Below are positions 49,156-58,593 of a stretch of 64,000 nt of DNA, one piece after another; positions within the stretch are counted from its first letter, which is position 1; the number at the start of each line of letters is the position of its first letter. Source of the DNA: Stentor roeselii (lineage: Eukaryota; Ciliophora; Heterotrichea; Heterotrichida; Stentoridae). Made by a program: the position numbers and the translations under genes. The notes beneath the pieces were generated by a model. It ran no database searches, was not told the DNA's origin, and saw nothing but the letters and a program-made list of their open reading frames with translations. The stretch spans positions 1 through 64,000 of the forward strand of contig RSEH01000077.1 of NCBI GenBank assembly GCA_006503475.1, in the 5' to 3' direction.

Positions 49156-50190
49156 CTAAACTAACATCTCATTAAATACACATCCAGAATCCTGACTGCC
49201 ATTATACGAAAACCCTTTAAAATTCATCCCTGGGCTAATTCCAGAAGGACTAGGCAAAGGACTATCCCCTTTTTCCTTAGTAAACTCTTCACTAAACCAA
49301 CTAACATCCAAAGGTCCATTAATCTTCGGCACAAAAGGCGGCTTAACAAGTTTATTCTCAAGTGCATTCCAATCAACATCATCAAACCAAGGATGTGCCA
49401 TGACTTCTTCCACCCCCTTCGCGCCAAGTCGATATTTCGGGTCTTTCACCAACAGTTGAGCGACAAAGTCGCGAGCAGTGGTCCCTGCATTGATTTCAGC
49501 GAGATTGACGCGACTTTGAACGATGCTTTTAAAGATTTCTCTTCGGTCAATTGAGTAAAAAGGAGGGAAACCTGTCAACATTTCGAAAACGATGCAGCCG
49601 AGACTCCAGAAGTCGACGGTCAGGCCGTGGCCTGCCCGAAGAATGACTTCTGGAGCAATGTACTCTGGAGTCCCGCAGACTGTTGATGTTGAACAGGCAC
49701 CTGTGATGTTTTCTTTGCAGAGACCGAAATCAGTCACTTTGGGGAAACCGTCGAGGCTTATTACGATGTTTTCTGGCTTTAGGTCACGGTAGACTATTTG
49801 AAGGGAGTGAAGGTGACGAAGGGCTAGGACTATGCATGCCGCGTAAAACTTGCAGGAGGACTCTGGAAGGCTTTTTAACTTGCTTAGGTGGAAGAATAGC
49901 TCACCTCCTGCACAATATTCCATCACTATGTAGAGGTTTTTTGAGTTGTGGAATGCGTAGTTCATGTGGATTATGAATGGGTGATTAACGCGACTAAGAA
50001 CAGACCGTTCTGACAAAGTATGAGCGACTTGATTTTTCGCCTGTATAATTTTCTTCTTAATAATCTTCATAGCATACAAAGTCTGATTATGTTTTTTCCT
50101 AACAAGCAAGACTTTCCCATACTGCCCCTTTCCAAGTAGCCTAATAATTTCGAAGTCATCTAAAGTTACAGATATTTTGCTTGGTTCCAT
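49156..50190 (-). CDS. AGC-family Ser/Thr protein kinase (S6K/SGK/AKT-like)
   Basis: I place the start at MEPSKISVTLDDFEI (ATG 50190-50188), which has CTTATAAAT directly before it; the open frame extends 12 codons further. The kinase domain is complete: GKGQYGKV loop, AMKIIKK lysine, YRDLKPEN catalytic loop, TDFGLCK metal site, T-loop STSTVCGTPEYIAPE and the DFWSLGCIVFEM helix. The AGC tail carries VKPPFVPKI and a hydrophobic motif, FKGFSY, whose Ser would be the regulatory phosphosite. There is no PH or C2 domain, so it is closer to SGK or S6K than to AKT. PDK1-type activation is inferred from the T-loop and hydrophobic motif. Confidence 0.93.
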   Translation of the reverse strand: MEPSKISVTLDDFEIIRLLGKGQYGKVLLVRKKHNQTLYAMKIIKKKIIQAKNQVAHTLSERSVLSRVNHPFIIHMNYAFHNSKNLYIVMEYCAGGELFFHLSKLKSLPESSCKFYAACIVLALRHLHSLQIVYRDLKPENIVISLDGFPKVTDFGLCKENITGACSTSTVCGTPEYIAPEVILRAGHGLTVDFWSLGCIVFEMLTGFPPFYSIDRREIFKSIVQSRVNLAEINAGTTARDFVAQLLVKDPKYRLGAKGVEEVMAHPWFDDVDWNALENKLVKPPFVPKINGPLDVSWFSEEFTKEKGDSPLPSPSGISPGMNFKGFSYNGSQDSGCVFNEMLV

Positions 50191-50241
50191 ATTTATAAGA
50201 TATCTAATCAGAACGTCCTGATCCATATTATTTATTCCTAC

Positions 50242-51039
50242 TTAAACTTCAGACAATGTCGGAGATTCACTTCTCGACTCAAGCCTTGCTTTCTTCTTAG
50301 GAGCCCCTTCATTATTAATCTTCCTTGCCTTAACAACGAAATTATCAACAATAAGCGGTTTGATAACATTAGTATCTTTCGTCGTCACAACGAAAAAGAA
50401 GCAGCCGTTTCTGAAATGTGAAGTTACTTCTTTAATCGCGATTTTTCTAAAGAAAATCGTGCTGTTGCCTTGAGCTTCAACAGTACCTTTCAAGACTTTA
50501 TCACCAGAAGTATTGATTTTCATGACTTTTGGAGGACTTTCAGTGGTGAAAAGCATGACTTTAAAGTTTACACTTTCAGGCAAGATGACTTTTTCCCCGT
50601 TCTTGTCGACGATTTGTAAAAGAATCGAAAATGACCTTTCTTTGTACGCCGGGTTTGGCATCTCGCTGATGAGGTTCAGGGAATATTGATAGTCATAGTC
50701 GTGCCCGCAGATTATCCTTTGAAGCTGGCTTGATGTCGTCACTTCTTCACTTGATAATGATACCGATGACGGTGTAGGATCTGAGATGTTTGATAGTCTT
50801 TCTAATACCGCCTTCGTCTGGTCGGCTATGTTTTTAATCATCTCGTTCTGCTGGATTATTATTCGGAATAGCGTGTTTAGATATGATGCCTCGTTTGGAA
50901 CGCAGAAAGGGATTGGAATTGGCTTTATGATCTCTGAGAAAGCTTTTGGCTTCTCACAGTCACAGTGGCCTTCTCTTGCTGCGCAGGCGATGTTAAAATT
51001 ACACATTTTGGGTTTTATTATTCTGTGGACCTTATTCAT
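50242..51039 (-). CDS. unrecognised nuclear-type protein with beta-rich domain
   Basis: A 265-codon frame, MNKVHRIIKPKMCNFNIACA. A Cys-rich head (CAAREGHCDCEKP), a short helix (about 60-85) and a Ser-rich linker precede a domain of about 130 residues that looks like an immunoglobulin-type beta sandwich (FSILLQIVDKNGEKV, FKVMLFTTESPPKV, FRNGCFFFVVTTKD, IVDNFVVKARK). It ends with a basic nuclear-signal-like APKKKARLESRS. The layout faintly recalls DNA-binding beta-sandwich or CBP60-type factors, but no motif settles it. Confidence 0.65.
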   Translation of the reverse strand: MNKVHRIIKPKMCNFNIACAAREGHCDCEKPKAFSEIIKPIPIPFCVPNEASYLNTLFRIIIQQNEMIKNIADQTKAVLERLSNISDPTPSSVSLSSEEVTTSSQLQRIICGHDYDYQYSLNLISEMPNPAYKERSFSILLQIVDKNGEKVILPESVNFKVMLFTTESPPKVMKINTSGDKVLKGTVEAQGNSTIFFRKIAIKEVTSHFRNGCFFFVVTTKDTNVIKPLIVDNFVVKARKINNEGAPKKKARLESRSESPTLSEV

Positions 51040-52045
51040 TTAGGTCGGCCATAGTATGTCGATCGAATAGGAAAAACACATAAGAAAGCATAAGAGATTT
51101 CAATTCCAGGAAGTGGAAAAGTTGGGTTTATTTCCAATATTGAATAGGATTTCAACTTAGTTTTACAGAGGTTTGCTTGAAATGCTTTGCATAAAATCAT
51201 AAATTTGTATTATGACCTTAGATGATTTAAAGGTTTTAAATAAGGGTTTGAATATATGTAAGATTTTCTTAGTATTTTGGCGTCTTTTAGTTAGACTGTT
51301 ATATTTATTTATTAGATATCTTGATGATATGGATGACTTGAAAAGGAAAATGACTGGAGAGATTTATAATTCAAATCAAGTAAGCCTGGCTCAGGAATTT
51401 TTAAGGATTAAGAGTTTTTAGTTATTCGTGCATCTACTCTTCTTGAAAAGGACTAGTTAAGCAGGTCTTTTGATGTGGTATTAAAGATTATAAAACTTAT
51501 GGATTTTGCCTGTTTGGGGTTTAAGATTATAGAGACCTGAAAATAGGATGAAATAACTGACAGGTTTCTTATTGGGCGCTTTTTGACGAGAAATATTCGA
51601 ATGTTTCCATTTATATAGGCAATTTTTATTAAGATTTTACAATCCTGTTCAGATGAATTACTAGATTTTGATTGAAAATGTAGAAGAACAATAGAGAAAC
51701 CTTAGGTATATCACTAATTACTTTGAGAATGATTATAGACTTTATCTTTTTTTTGAACAGAATTGCTAAAATATACATAATATCATGAATTAGGTAAATA
51801 ATCATGTTAAGTTTGTTATCTCTACCAAATCATAATCTTGGATTTAATTATCATGATATAAAAACATGATATTTTAAAGTTCATGCAAACAAGCTCACCT
51901 TTAAAAACCAAATCATTTAAAAATACTCTTCCAATAATCCACCCAAAATATTACAAACAATGATTTCCTCAAATGATTCTTCGAAATTTAAATGCCATAT
52001 TCAAATCATTCCCTTGCTGACTATTTCATATTTATACTGAAGAAA
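51040..52045. other. intergenic region, no certain gene
   Basis: About 1 kb of AT-rich sequence. It holds one small rightward frame at 51212-51421 (listed separately) and nothing else that I can support. Confidence 0.5.
51212..51421 (+). CDS. possible small ORF with one membrane segment
   Basis: ATG at 51212 after AAATTTGTATT; 69 codons. A basic/hydrophobic helix (IFLVFWRLLVRLLYLFIRYL) is followed by an acidic-basic tail. The codon mix is plausible, but no homologue or TATAA-type leader supports it, and frames of this size arise by chance. Confidence 0.3.
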   Translation: MTLDDLKVLNKGLNICKIFLVFWRLLVRLLYLFIRYLDDMDDLKRKMTGEIYNSNQVSLAQEFLRIKSF

Positions 52046-54103
52046 TTAACTATTTTCCTTTTTAAAGAAGTCCATAACTCCTTTAATCATCAGGCCTCTT
52101 AGCACTCCTCCAAAATTTCCATCAATATCATTTTCCCTAAAATTATTCTTAGGACCTTTTTCGATCAAAAATTTTTCAGTTTTGATTTTTGAAAAAGGTT
52201 TGGACCAGTAATGATATCCAGAAGGAATAGGTACGTAAAAGTCATAAACCTGCATTTCTTTTAAATAGACACTATTCGATAAAAAGAAGCACTCAGAAAA
52301 ATCATCCAGATTTTGTGAGTGACCGAAACTAATTTTTAATTCTTTCTCTAAATGATTCCTTGATTTATCTCTGAAACACTTAATTTCAATTTTTTTCACG
52401 TTTAAATTTGAGCAGGTATGAGTAGAATAGAAAATAATTTTATTTAATATAAATCCAGAAAAAATCATGTCTTCGTTCATCGTTAATGTAAAAACTAGCC
52501 TTGAATCTTCTTTGACTTTGAAGTATTCATAAAATTTTGTTGATTTTGATTGAAAAACATCAAATAAAATTAATCTATCAACACTCTCAAGACAAAGAAA
52601 TCCATTCCTAGTCCTAAGGATATTGAAAAAATTCACAAGCATCTGATAGTCAAGCACTCTTAAATAGGCATAAATTTTCAACATACCGGCTGAAATTGAA
52701 TGAGGATCTATTTGAAAATCTTTAAATTTTTCAATATTATCAAAAATAATATCTAGGAATGCTAACTTAATTTTGATTGGATATGCAATAAGAGGCAATT
52801 TAACATCTGGCATTTTGAAAGATCTGCACATTGTGCAATGTAAACTCATAGGATTAATAGAAAAAAACTCAATTTTTTCACTTTGATGACTTGTACATCG
52901 AACATCAAAAAAATCAATCAAATTTCTCGATGTTTCAGAGATCATGACCTTTTTAAAACCATCTAAAACTGAAAATTTGAATCCACAGGTAATGCAAGAA
53001 TTTAAATGAATATGCTTCTCACAGCTAAAATGAAAACAAGGTAATTTATAAATATGTTCTATACCAAATTCATGAAAACCATGACAAGTTGGAATATTTA
53101 AAGACGAGTTCTTGCAATATTGTTTTGGTTGAATATTTTGATCATCAATAGGGCATGATGAAATATTCGACATGTAGCAGTTAAAGCATATTACATGAGA
53201 ACAACTATTTTCCACTCCTACTCTCTTTCCAACAGAAATTTTATTAAAACATTTCACACATCTAACTTGTTGAAAATCAACCTCATTAAGAAAGTCCCTT
53301 GTTTCCAAGACAAGTAATCTCAATTCTTCTTTTGTTCTTATTTCCGGTCTTCTAAAGTAATTCACTGTTTTAATCATATACTTGTTAAAACAGTTCGGTT
53401 TACATTCTCTAGCTTTTTTTCTAGCAATTTCAATGACCATTTCAGCAACTTCTTCAATATCATCGATCTTTATTGCTTGATTTTTATGGCAAGATCTGCA
53501 TAAAGTGTTCATTTTTTTATCAATGTAAATACCGAGTGTCTCTGGATGTGTAACACAAACTAGCCCTTCATTGATTTGATTCATCCACCTACAGACTTCG
53601 AGCATATCAACAAGGTTAAAAGTGATTAACTTCCTTTTACGTTCATAGCAAAATTTTTTGAAATTGTTAAGAAATAAGTCTTTGAATTTGTTTTCAATCA
53701 ATGAGTACTTGACTGGCTGAGTTTCGTCTATTGTTTTGCATGATGAGCAATAAAGTTGTAAGTATTTGTTTGAAATTCGTTCTGCTCTTTCATCAGGATG
53801 ATTTGAACAGGGCAGTTTTATGAAGTTTTCGTAATTTCTCACTTTTATCGATGTATCTGAAACTTTAGATCCACAGGACGAACTGCAATACAATGCTGAA
53901 GTTTGAGTAGCTTTACAATGCCCGCAAATGATGTTAGAATCGACATTGGATTTATTATAATTTTTAATCGTGCATTCAGAGCAGAATAAATCAATATACT
54001 CCATCTGGTAAGAGTAAGGTATTCTGCAATTGCTGCATGATAATCTCTTGATATAATCATCACTTCTGTACAAGCTTGGAACAATCGAACTAGAATTTCT
54101 CAT
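52046..54103 (-). CDS. large Cys-rich RING/B-box-like protein with C-terminal beta-rich domain
   Basis: A 685-codon frame, MRNSSSIVPSLYRSDDYIKR. Repeated B-box-like Cys/His clusters (CSNCRIP, CGHCKA, CSNHPDERAE, CSSCKT, CVTHPETLG, CRSCHKN) fill residues 20-210. A RING-like finger (CVKCFNKI, then CSHVICFNCYM, SCPID) sits near 279-325, and more Cys/His pairs follow to about 450. The C-terminal 150 residues are beta-rich (LVFTLTMNEDMIFSGFILNK), in the manner of PHR or similar domains of E3 ligases. It could be an atypical ubiquitin ligase; the active-site logic cannot be read. It resembles the smaller Cys-rich gene at 36923-37846 in style. Confidence 0.75.
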   Translation of the reverse strand: MRNSSSIVPSLYRSDDYIKRLSCSNCRIPYSYQMEYIDLFCSECTIKNYNKSNVDSNIICGHCKATQTSALYCSSSCGSKVSDTSIKVRNYENFIKLPCSNHPDERAERISNKYLQLYCSSCKTIDETQPVKYSLIENKFKDLFLNNFKKFCYERKRKLITFNLVDMLEVCRWMNQINEGLVCVTHPETLGIYIDKKMNTLCRSCHKNQAIKIDDIEEVAEMVIEIARKKARECKPNCFNKYMIKTVNYFRRPEIRTKEELRLLVLETRDFLNEVDFQQVRCVKCFNKISVGKRVGVENSCSHVICFNCYMSNISSCPIDDQNIQPKQYCKNSSLNIPTCHGFHEFGIEHIYKLPCFHFSCEKHIHLNSCITCGFKFSVLDGFKKVMISETSRNLIDFFDVRCTSHQSEKIEFFSINPMSLHCTMCRSFKMPDVKLPLIAYPIKIKLAFLDIIFDNIEKFKDFQIDPHSISAGMLKIYAYLRVLDYQMLVNFFNILRTRNGFLCLESVDRLILFDVFQSKSTKFYEYFKVKEDSRLVFTLTMNEDMIFSGFILNKIIFYSTHTCSNLNVKKIEIKCFRDKSRNHLEKELKISFGHSQNLDDFSECFFLSNSVYLKEMQVYDFYVPIPSGYHYWSKPFSKIKTEKFLIEKGPKNNFRENDIDGNFGGVLRGLMIKGVMDFFKKENS

Positions 54104-54202
54104 ATTAAAAAAAATATAGACAAAAAAAAATTTCTAATAATTCCTAATCAACTCTAAGCCAAAAAAACTTAACTAATCAAAACTCTTTCTGATAAACTAA
54201 AT

Positions 54203-55585
54203 CTATCTAATATGTTCTGACACTTTTTCCATCATCTGAACAAACTCTTCAAAGTCAATAGTCCCATCGCCATTAATATCAACTTCCTTAATCATCTCCA
54301 CAAAATAATTCGGATCACTAATAAGCCCTTCCTTATCCAAAACTTCTCTCAATTCATCAGCAGAAATTTTTCCTCGATCATTAATATCAAACCTTTTAAA
54401 AGCATTCCAAAGTTTTTCCTGACTCAAATAAATCCTCTTCGACATAAGTGCAGCAGCGAATTCTGTTAAATCAACAGATCCAGAGCCATCAATATCAAGA
54501 GCATGAATAAGTTTATCAAGATCCTGAATATTCGAATGACTGACAGCAGCTTGAATTTCTCCGATACTTAAAGTTCCATCTCGATTAGTATCAAGTTTCA
54601 CAAACAAATTCACGATTTCAGATATTTCATCAGAAGAGCATTGAGTAGCCATGTAGTTTAAAACAGCTTTTCTGAACTTGACACTAGTTTGGTACATTTT
54701 CAGCATCGTTGTATCGACAACTGCAGGTGTTTCAGGTGAGTTGATGAACTGTGAAAACCAACGATGCCCGATTACTTGCTCAGCTGAGTATCTCGCTTCA
54801 GGGTCTCTGTCGAGTAAATGTGAAAGTAAGTCTTTAGCAGAGTCAGAAATCAAGTCCCAGACAGGTTCAGCGAATTGAAGATTGCCTCTTTTAACAGCTT
54901 CTAAAATATCGCGGTCTGTTTCCCCGTCGAATGGAGGGTATCCTGAAAGCATCATGAAGAGAATAACCCCAAGACTCCAGATGTCGCATTTAGAAGTATA
55001 AGGCCCTGTTAATATTTCAGGAGAGACGTAATAACAAGTCCCTGTTTTAGTCGTCATCAGTTTTTCCTTTGATATTGACTTGGCCAGGCCGAAATCAATG
55101 AGTTTCAACTTGGAATGAACATCGCGACCTGTGAATAAAAAGTTTTCAGGTTTTAAATCACGGTGAACGATTTCTTTCAAGTGTAGATAAGAAATCGCTG
55201 AGATCATCTGAAGGAATAACGTGCAGGCCAACTGTTCAGGGAACCTTCCCATTTCTATTATCTTGTCGAATAACTCACCTCCTTCACAGATCTCCATCGG
55301 AAGGTAGATATACTGAATGTCTTCATATGTCTCGTAAAGTTTTACTATGTTTGGATGGTCAATTTGCTTCATTATTGAAATTTCACGAGTTAGAAGCTCT
55401 GGACGCTTAATTCGTTTCTTTGGAATTATTTTTATTGCACGACGGACACCGTCAGAGTTCCTTGTTGCCACTTTAACGAATCCGTATGAACCTTCACCCA
55501 GAGTTTGGTTCAGGAATGTGTAGTGGTCTCTGATGTTTTCAGGATGAGAGGAAATGAGCCATTCTCTTTTGATTTTTGTGACCAT
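54203..55585 (-). CDS. calcium-dependent protein kinase (CDPK)
   Basis: A 460-codon frame starting MVTKIKREWLISSHPENIRD with CTCTATAA abutting the ATG. The kinase domain covers residues about 27-285 (GEGSYGFVKV, AIKIIPKKRI, HRDLKPENFLF, DFGLAKS, GTCYYVSPEIL). An autoinhibitory helix leads to four EF-hands: DTNRDGTLSIGEI, DIDGSGSVDLTEF, DINDRGKISADEL (its loop is degenerate at position 5) and DINGDGTIDFEEF. There is no N-myristoylation Gly. CDPKs are direct Ca2+ effectors of alveolates and plants. It is not possible to tell which pathway is served. Confidence 0.95.
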   Translation of the reverse strand: MVTKIKREWLISSHPENIRDHYTFLNQTLGEGSYGFVKVATRNSDGVRRAIKIIPKKRIKRPELLTREISIMKQIDHPNIVKLYETYEDIQYIYLPMEICEGGELFDKIIEMGRFPEQLACTLFLQMISAISYLHLKEIVHRDLKPENFLFTGRDVHSKLKLIDFGLAKSISKEKLMTTKTGTCYYVSPEILTGPYTSKCDIWSLGVILFMMLSGYPPFDGETDRDILEAVKRGNLQFAEPVWDLISDSAKDLLSHLLDRDPEARYSAEQVIGHRWFSQFINSPETPAVVDTTMLKMYQTSVKFRKAVLNYMATQCSSDEISEIVNLFVKLDTNRDGTLSIGEIQAAVSHSNIQDLDKLIHALDIDGSGSVDLTEFAAALMSKRIYLSQEKLWNAFKRFDINDRGKISADELREVLDKEGLISDPNYFVEMIKEVDINGDGTIDFEEFVQMMEKVSEHIR

Positions 55586-55682
55586 TTATAGAGCAGAGAA
55601 ATTTGAATTTTTTTTGGGTTTTGATGGATTTGGTTGTTTGTTTGGGAATTTTTAGGATTTTGGGAGGAGTTTAGAAGGGAGG
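55586..55682 (-). promoter_or_regulatory. C-depleted (+ strand) leader of the CDPK gene
   Basis: On the + strand this is nearly all G, T and A (for example TTTTTTTTGGGTTTTGATGG), so the CDPK sense strand is C/A-rich and G-poor. It carries CTCTATAA just before the ATG. A transcription-start role is inferred. Confidence 0.4.
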
Positions 55683-56087
55683 AAAGATTGAGGATTGGTG
55701 AAAGTTCGAATTAATTTGGTTAATTTTTGAATTTGATGGAGATTTTAGCGAAGATTATTGATTTTTATGTAAGTTTAGGAAAAGTATTTCTTTGTTCTTG
55801 ATATTACAGGATAATCTACTTAAGGGTTGAAAATATTAAACTATTTTTTATGCAAGTGTAGTAAAAGTATTCATTAGTTATTGTTATTCCAGGATATTCT
55901 ACTTAAGGATTGAAAACTAGAAGAAAGAAAAGATTGAGGATTGGTGAAAGTTGGAATTAATTTGGTTAATTTTTGAATTTGATGGAAATTTTATAGTAGA
56001 TTATTGTTTTTTATCTAAGTGTAGTAAAATTATTCATTAATCCTGCTATTCCAGGATAATCTACTTAAGAATTGAAAACTATTAAAC
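55683..56087. repeat. imperfect tandem duplication, about 155 bp unit with a partial copy between
   Basis: Copy A (about 55683-55840) and copy C (about 55928-56087) share GATTGAGGATTGGTGAAAGT, ATTAATTTGGTTAATTTTTG and GATAATCTACTTAAG in the same order. A partial copy of the right half (TGTAGTAAAAGTATTCATTA to the CTACTTAAGGATTGAAAACTA block) lies between them. Copy C overlaps the stop codon of the TBC gene ending at 56082, and copy A repeats that same ATTAAACTA end. Confidence 0.8.
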
Positions 56088-57731
56088 TAAATGTTTTTCT
56101 ACAAACAAATAATTCTGTATAAGAGGAATCGCCCTGATATGCGATAGGTCATAAAACAAGTCATCAATCTCTTCCTTCGACGAGCACTGCATAAGTGCAT
56201 CACTTCTATAAACAAACAAAGCAACAGCAAGTAAAACGATGATATCAGGAGAGTCATACCCAATCATCCTATCCCATAGCAGAAAAACCTGTTCAACTTC
56301 AATAAACCCTACAAAGCTATAAAAAATCCACGGAAAAGCAACCCTTAAAGGTGGAATTCCAAGTTGATTCATATGATACATCAAGTCAGAGTCATAAGCC
56401 TGCAGCAAGTCCTCAAAAAGTCGACACAAGCTAATAATCCCTCTTCCTTCAGATGTGAAACTATGCAAAAAACAGAGATACTTGCAATAAAAATTCCTAA
56501 AAATATAATAACAGTCCTCCGCTCGCTCAGATAAAAACGTAATCGGCGCAATGTACTTCGAGAAGTACTTAAAAGGAATAACTCCACAAGGCGGGATATG
56601 CCCAATTGACTTCCCCTCAGAAATCCCGATCAAAGGGTGATTCGGCAGCGCTTTTAAATTCTCAGCAACTGCAGGGTCTCTGAGAAAGCACATATAAATT
56701 TTTTCTAATAATTCATGAAAAATGAAGAATTTATCATCATTGCAAACATCTCTTGAATCCTCTAAAACTATCTTGTCAATGCAAAGTTCCCATTTTTGGA
56801 CTTGCTCGAGAAGGAACTCGAAATATGAAGAGTCTTTTGAATTTGAAGGACAGTCGAGGATACGTGAGTAGAACTTTCCACGTAATGATGTTGGAATACC
56901 TCGCTTCGCGAATTGGATCATGTAAAGGATGTAGCCTTTGCTGAGGACTTTCTCGCCTAAGGAGATTCTTTCGTCGATAAAAAGCTTTTCTTCGTCTACA
57001 CCGATTTGTTTTATTGCGATGTCGAGTTCTTCGTAGTCTTCACGAAGCTGGTCGATGGATGGTGTGCGAAAGTGGAGCTTGATTATGCCCCATTCGAGAA
57101 GTTCGTTTCTGTAATTTGAGTTATTGACCTCGATTATTGCGTCTAGAATGTTTTTATCATCGTAGAGATGGGGGGTGTCGTCTTTCTTGTCCTTAACTTC
57201 TATTTTATCAGTGTCGTCATCATCTCCGGCCTTTTGGGGACCACAGTCTTCAGGAATCGCGAAGACCCAAGGAGCCTTTCTTGGACCTACAAGAGGTTTA
57301 TCTACTTCGAAGGCATAATTCAACATTCTATTCTTCAAAAAGTTACTCCATTCCTGCCGTGCTTGCGAAACAGAAGCAAGAGGTTCAAATAAGTTCTGAG
57401 AAAAATAAGCGGGCAAAGGGGGCTGAGGCTTCGAAGGGTCAAGATTATGATTCATTGAAATAGCAAACTTAGAGTTAACATCTAATGAATGCATATTATT
57501 GTAAAGGTCAGTGATCTTATTTTTGAACTGAATATCAATATCCAAGTCCTTCATAATCTTCGGCAGTTGTTCAGGAAGGTCGCTAGCTTTGTACTTGGGT
57601 TTAATGATTTCTTCTTTTGCAAGCTTTCTCAGACTCCAGTATGTGTAAGAGTTCATAAGTTTAGAACGAATGAACTCAACTTTTTCTTCAAAGTTATAAG
57701 GCTCTTCTGAGCACCCTTCATCATTTTCCAT
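56082..57731 (-). CDS. TBC-domain RabGAP, TBC1D19-like
   Basis: The frame opens at 57734, but the first ATG is at 57731 with ATTATAATTG upstream; there are about 549 residues. The N-terminal 260 residues (FIRSKLMNSYTYWSLRKLAK, PPLPAYFSQNLFEPLASVSQ) and the C-terminal TBC domain (about 268-500: KRGIPTSLRGKFYSRIL, FLSERAEDCYYIFRNFYCKY, FPWIFYSFVGFIEVEQVFLL, WDRMIGYDSPDIIVLLAVAL) follow the plan of animal TBC1D19 (526 residues). The catalytic Arg/Gln fingers of typical TBC proteins are not clearly kept, as in TBC1D19. A role in Rab-regulated traffic is inferred. Confidence 0.83.
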   Translation of the reverse strand: MENDEGCSEEPYNFEEKVEFIRSKLMNSYTYWSLRKLAKEEIIKPKYKASDLPEQLPKIMKDLDIDIQFKNKITDLYNNMHSLDVNSKFAISMNHNLDPSKPQPPLPAYFSQNLFEPLASVSQARQEWSNFLKNRMLNYAFEVDKPLVGPRKAPWVFAIPEDCGPQKAGDDDDTDKIEVKDKKDDTPHLYDDKNILDAIIEVNNSNYRNELLEWGIIKLHFRTPSIDQLREDYEELDIAIKQIGVDEEKLFIDERISLGEKVLSKGYILYMIQFAKRGIPTSLRGKFYSRILDCPSNSKDSSYFEFLLEQVQKWELCIDKIVLEDSRDVCNDDKFFIFHELLEKIYMCFLRDPAVAENLKALPNHPLIGISEGKSIGHIPPCGVIPFKYFSKYIAPITFLSERAEDCYYIFRNFYCKYLCFLHSFTSEGRGIISLCRLFEDLLQAYDSDLMYHMNQLGIPPLRVAFPWIFYSFVGFIEVEQVFLLWDRMIGYDSPDIIVLLAVALFVYRSDALMQCSSKEEIDDLFYDLSHIRAIPLIQNYLFVEKHLV

Positions 57732-57745
57732 CAATTATAATGAAT

Positions 57746-58423
57746 CTAAATTAAATTGTATTTATGCTTCAGGTACTCCAATGCGTAGTCCGGGAACTGC
57801 TCGATTCCGATGTTCCAGTCAGAAGCATTCGCCTTTGAAGACTGATCCGCTGTGCTCAGGTCGATCATGTCAAAGATATCATCATCAGACTCTTCTTTAA
57901 CTCGATTAAACTCATTATTTCCTTTTTTTTTCTGATACTTCTCTGAACTTTCACCGTGTTTCAAAGGAAATGACTGAAAATGACAGAATTCAGGAACTTG
58001 TTCGAAAGATTTTTTTACTTTTTTTTGAAGCTGTTGAAATTTGAATCTTTTTAAAGTAGTTGAAATGAGAGGGTTGTTTTTTAAGCTGATTTTTTTTGAT
58101 GGGGTGTCTTCCAGTTGCTCTGATTGGACCTCAGCTTGAAGAATCACCAGATGAAGGCCTTCTGAGTAGAAAAGGTTCCAGTCTGTGATGAGAATTTGAG
58201 AATTTCGTGGAAGAGGAAGGGCTGTGCTTGCTGGGATGAAGTAATTGTTGTCTGATAGAGAAAATCCGTCATATGATGCTGAAAATGAAGGCATTGATGA
58301 AATTCGGGGTTGCGATGAGGATGAGGAATTTTCTGCTTGTGAGACTGTAACTGGATTATCGTCTAACCATTTTTCTACTATAAAGTTGTTGATTATTGAA
58401 GGCAGTCTTAGGGCTTTGGACAT
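57746..58423 (-). CDS. unrecognised 225-residue protein
   Basis: The frame starts MSKALRLPSIINNFIVEKWL. After a short helix and a Ser-rich stretch there is a hydrophobic strand pair (SQILITDWNLFYSEGLHLVI), then a basic helix (LKRFKFQQLQKKVKKSFEQV) and an acidic C-terminus (EESDDDIFDMIDLSTAD, then IEQFPDYALEYLKHKYNLI). No family is recognised. Its stop is 14 nt before the TBC gene's ATG. The upstream flank is C-depleted on the + strand like other 5' flanks here. Confidence 0.65.
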   Translation of the reverse strand: MSKALRLPSIINNFIVEKWLDDNPVTVSQAENSSSSSQPRISSMPSFSASYDGFSLSDNNYFIPASTALPLPRNSQILITDWNLFYSEGLHLVILQAEVQSEQLEDTPSKKISLKNNPLISTTLKRFKFQQLQKKVKKSFEQVPEFCHFQSFPLKHGESSEKYQKKKGNNEFNRVKEESDDDIFDMIDLSTADQSSKANASDWNIGIEQFPDYALEYLKHKYNLI

Positions 58424-58593
58424 TTTTATTTTGATTGGAATACTGCTGGATGGATAAATGTTCGAATTTTGTTATCTGGTTTGGTGGATTGATGAGTTTT
58501 TGGATATGATTTTGAATTTCTGGATTTTTGGAAAATCGGCTGGATTCAGGTAATTATGTTTAATCACTTAAATATTGATAATCCTACAAAACC

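Noticed and set aside
49156-50226. Upstream start (MDQDVLIRYLI...) for the AGC kinase
   Set aside because: The downstream ATG has CTTATAAAT directly before it, as in other genes, and begins just ahead of the kinase domain.
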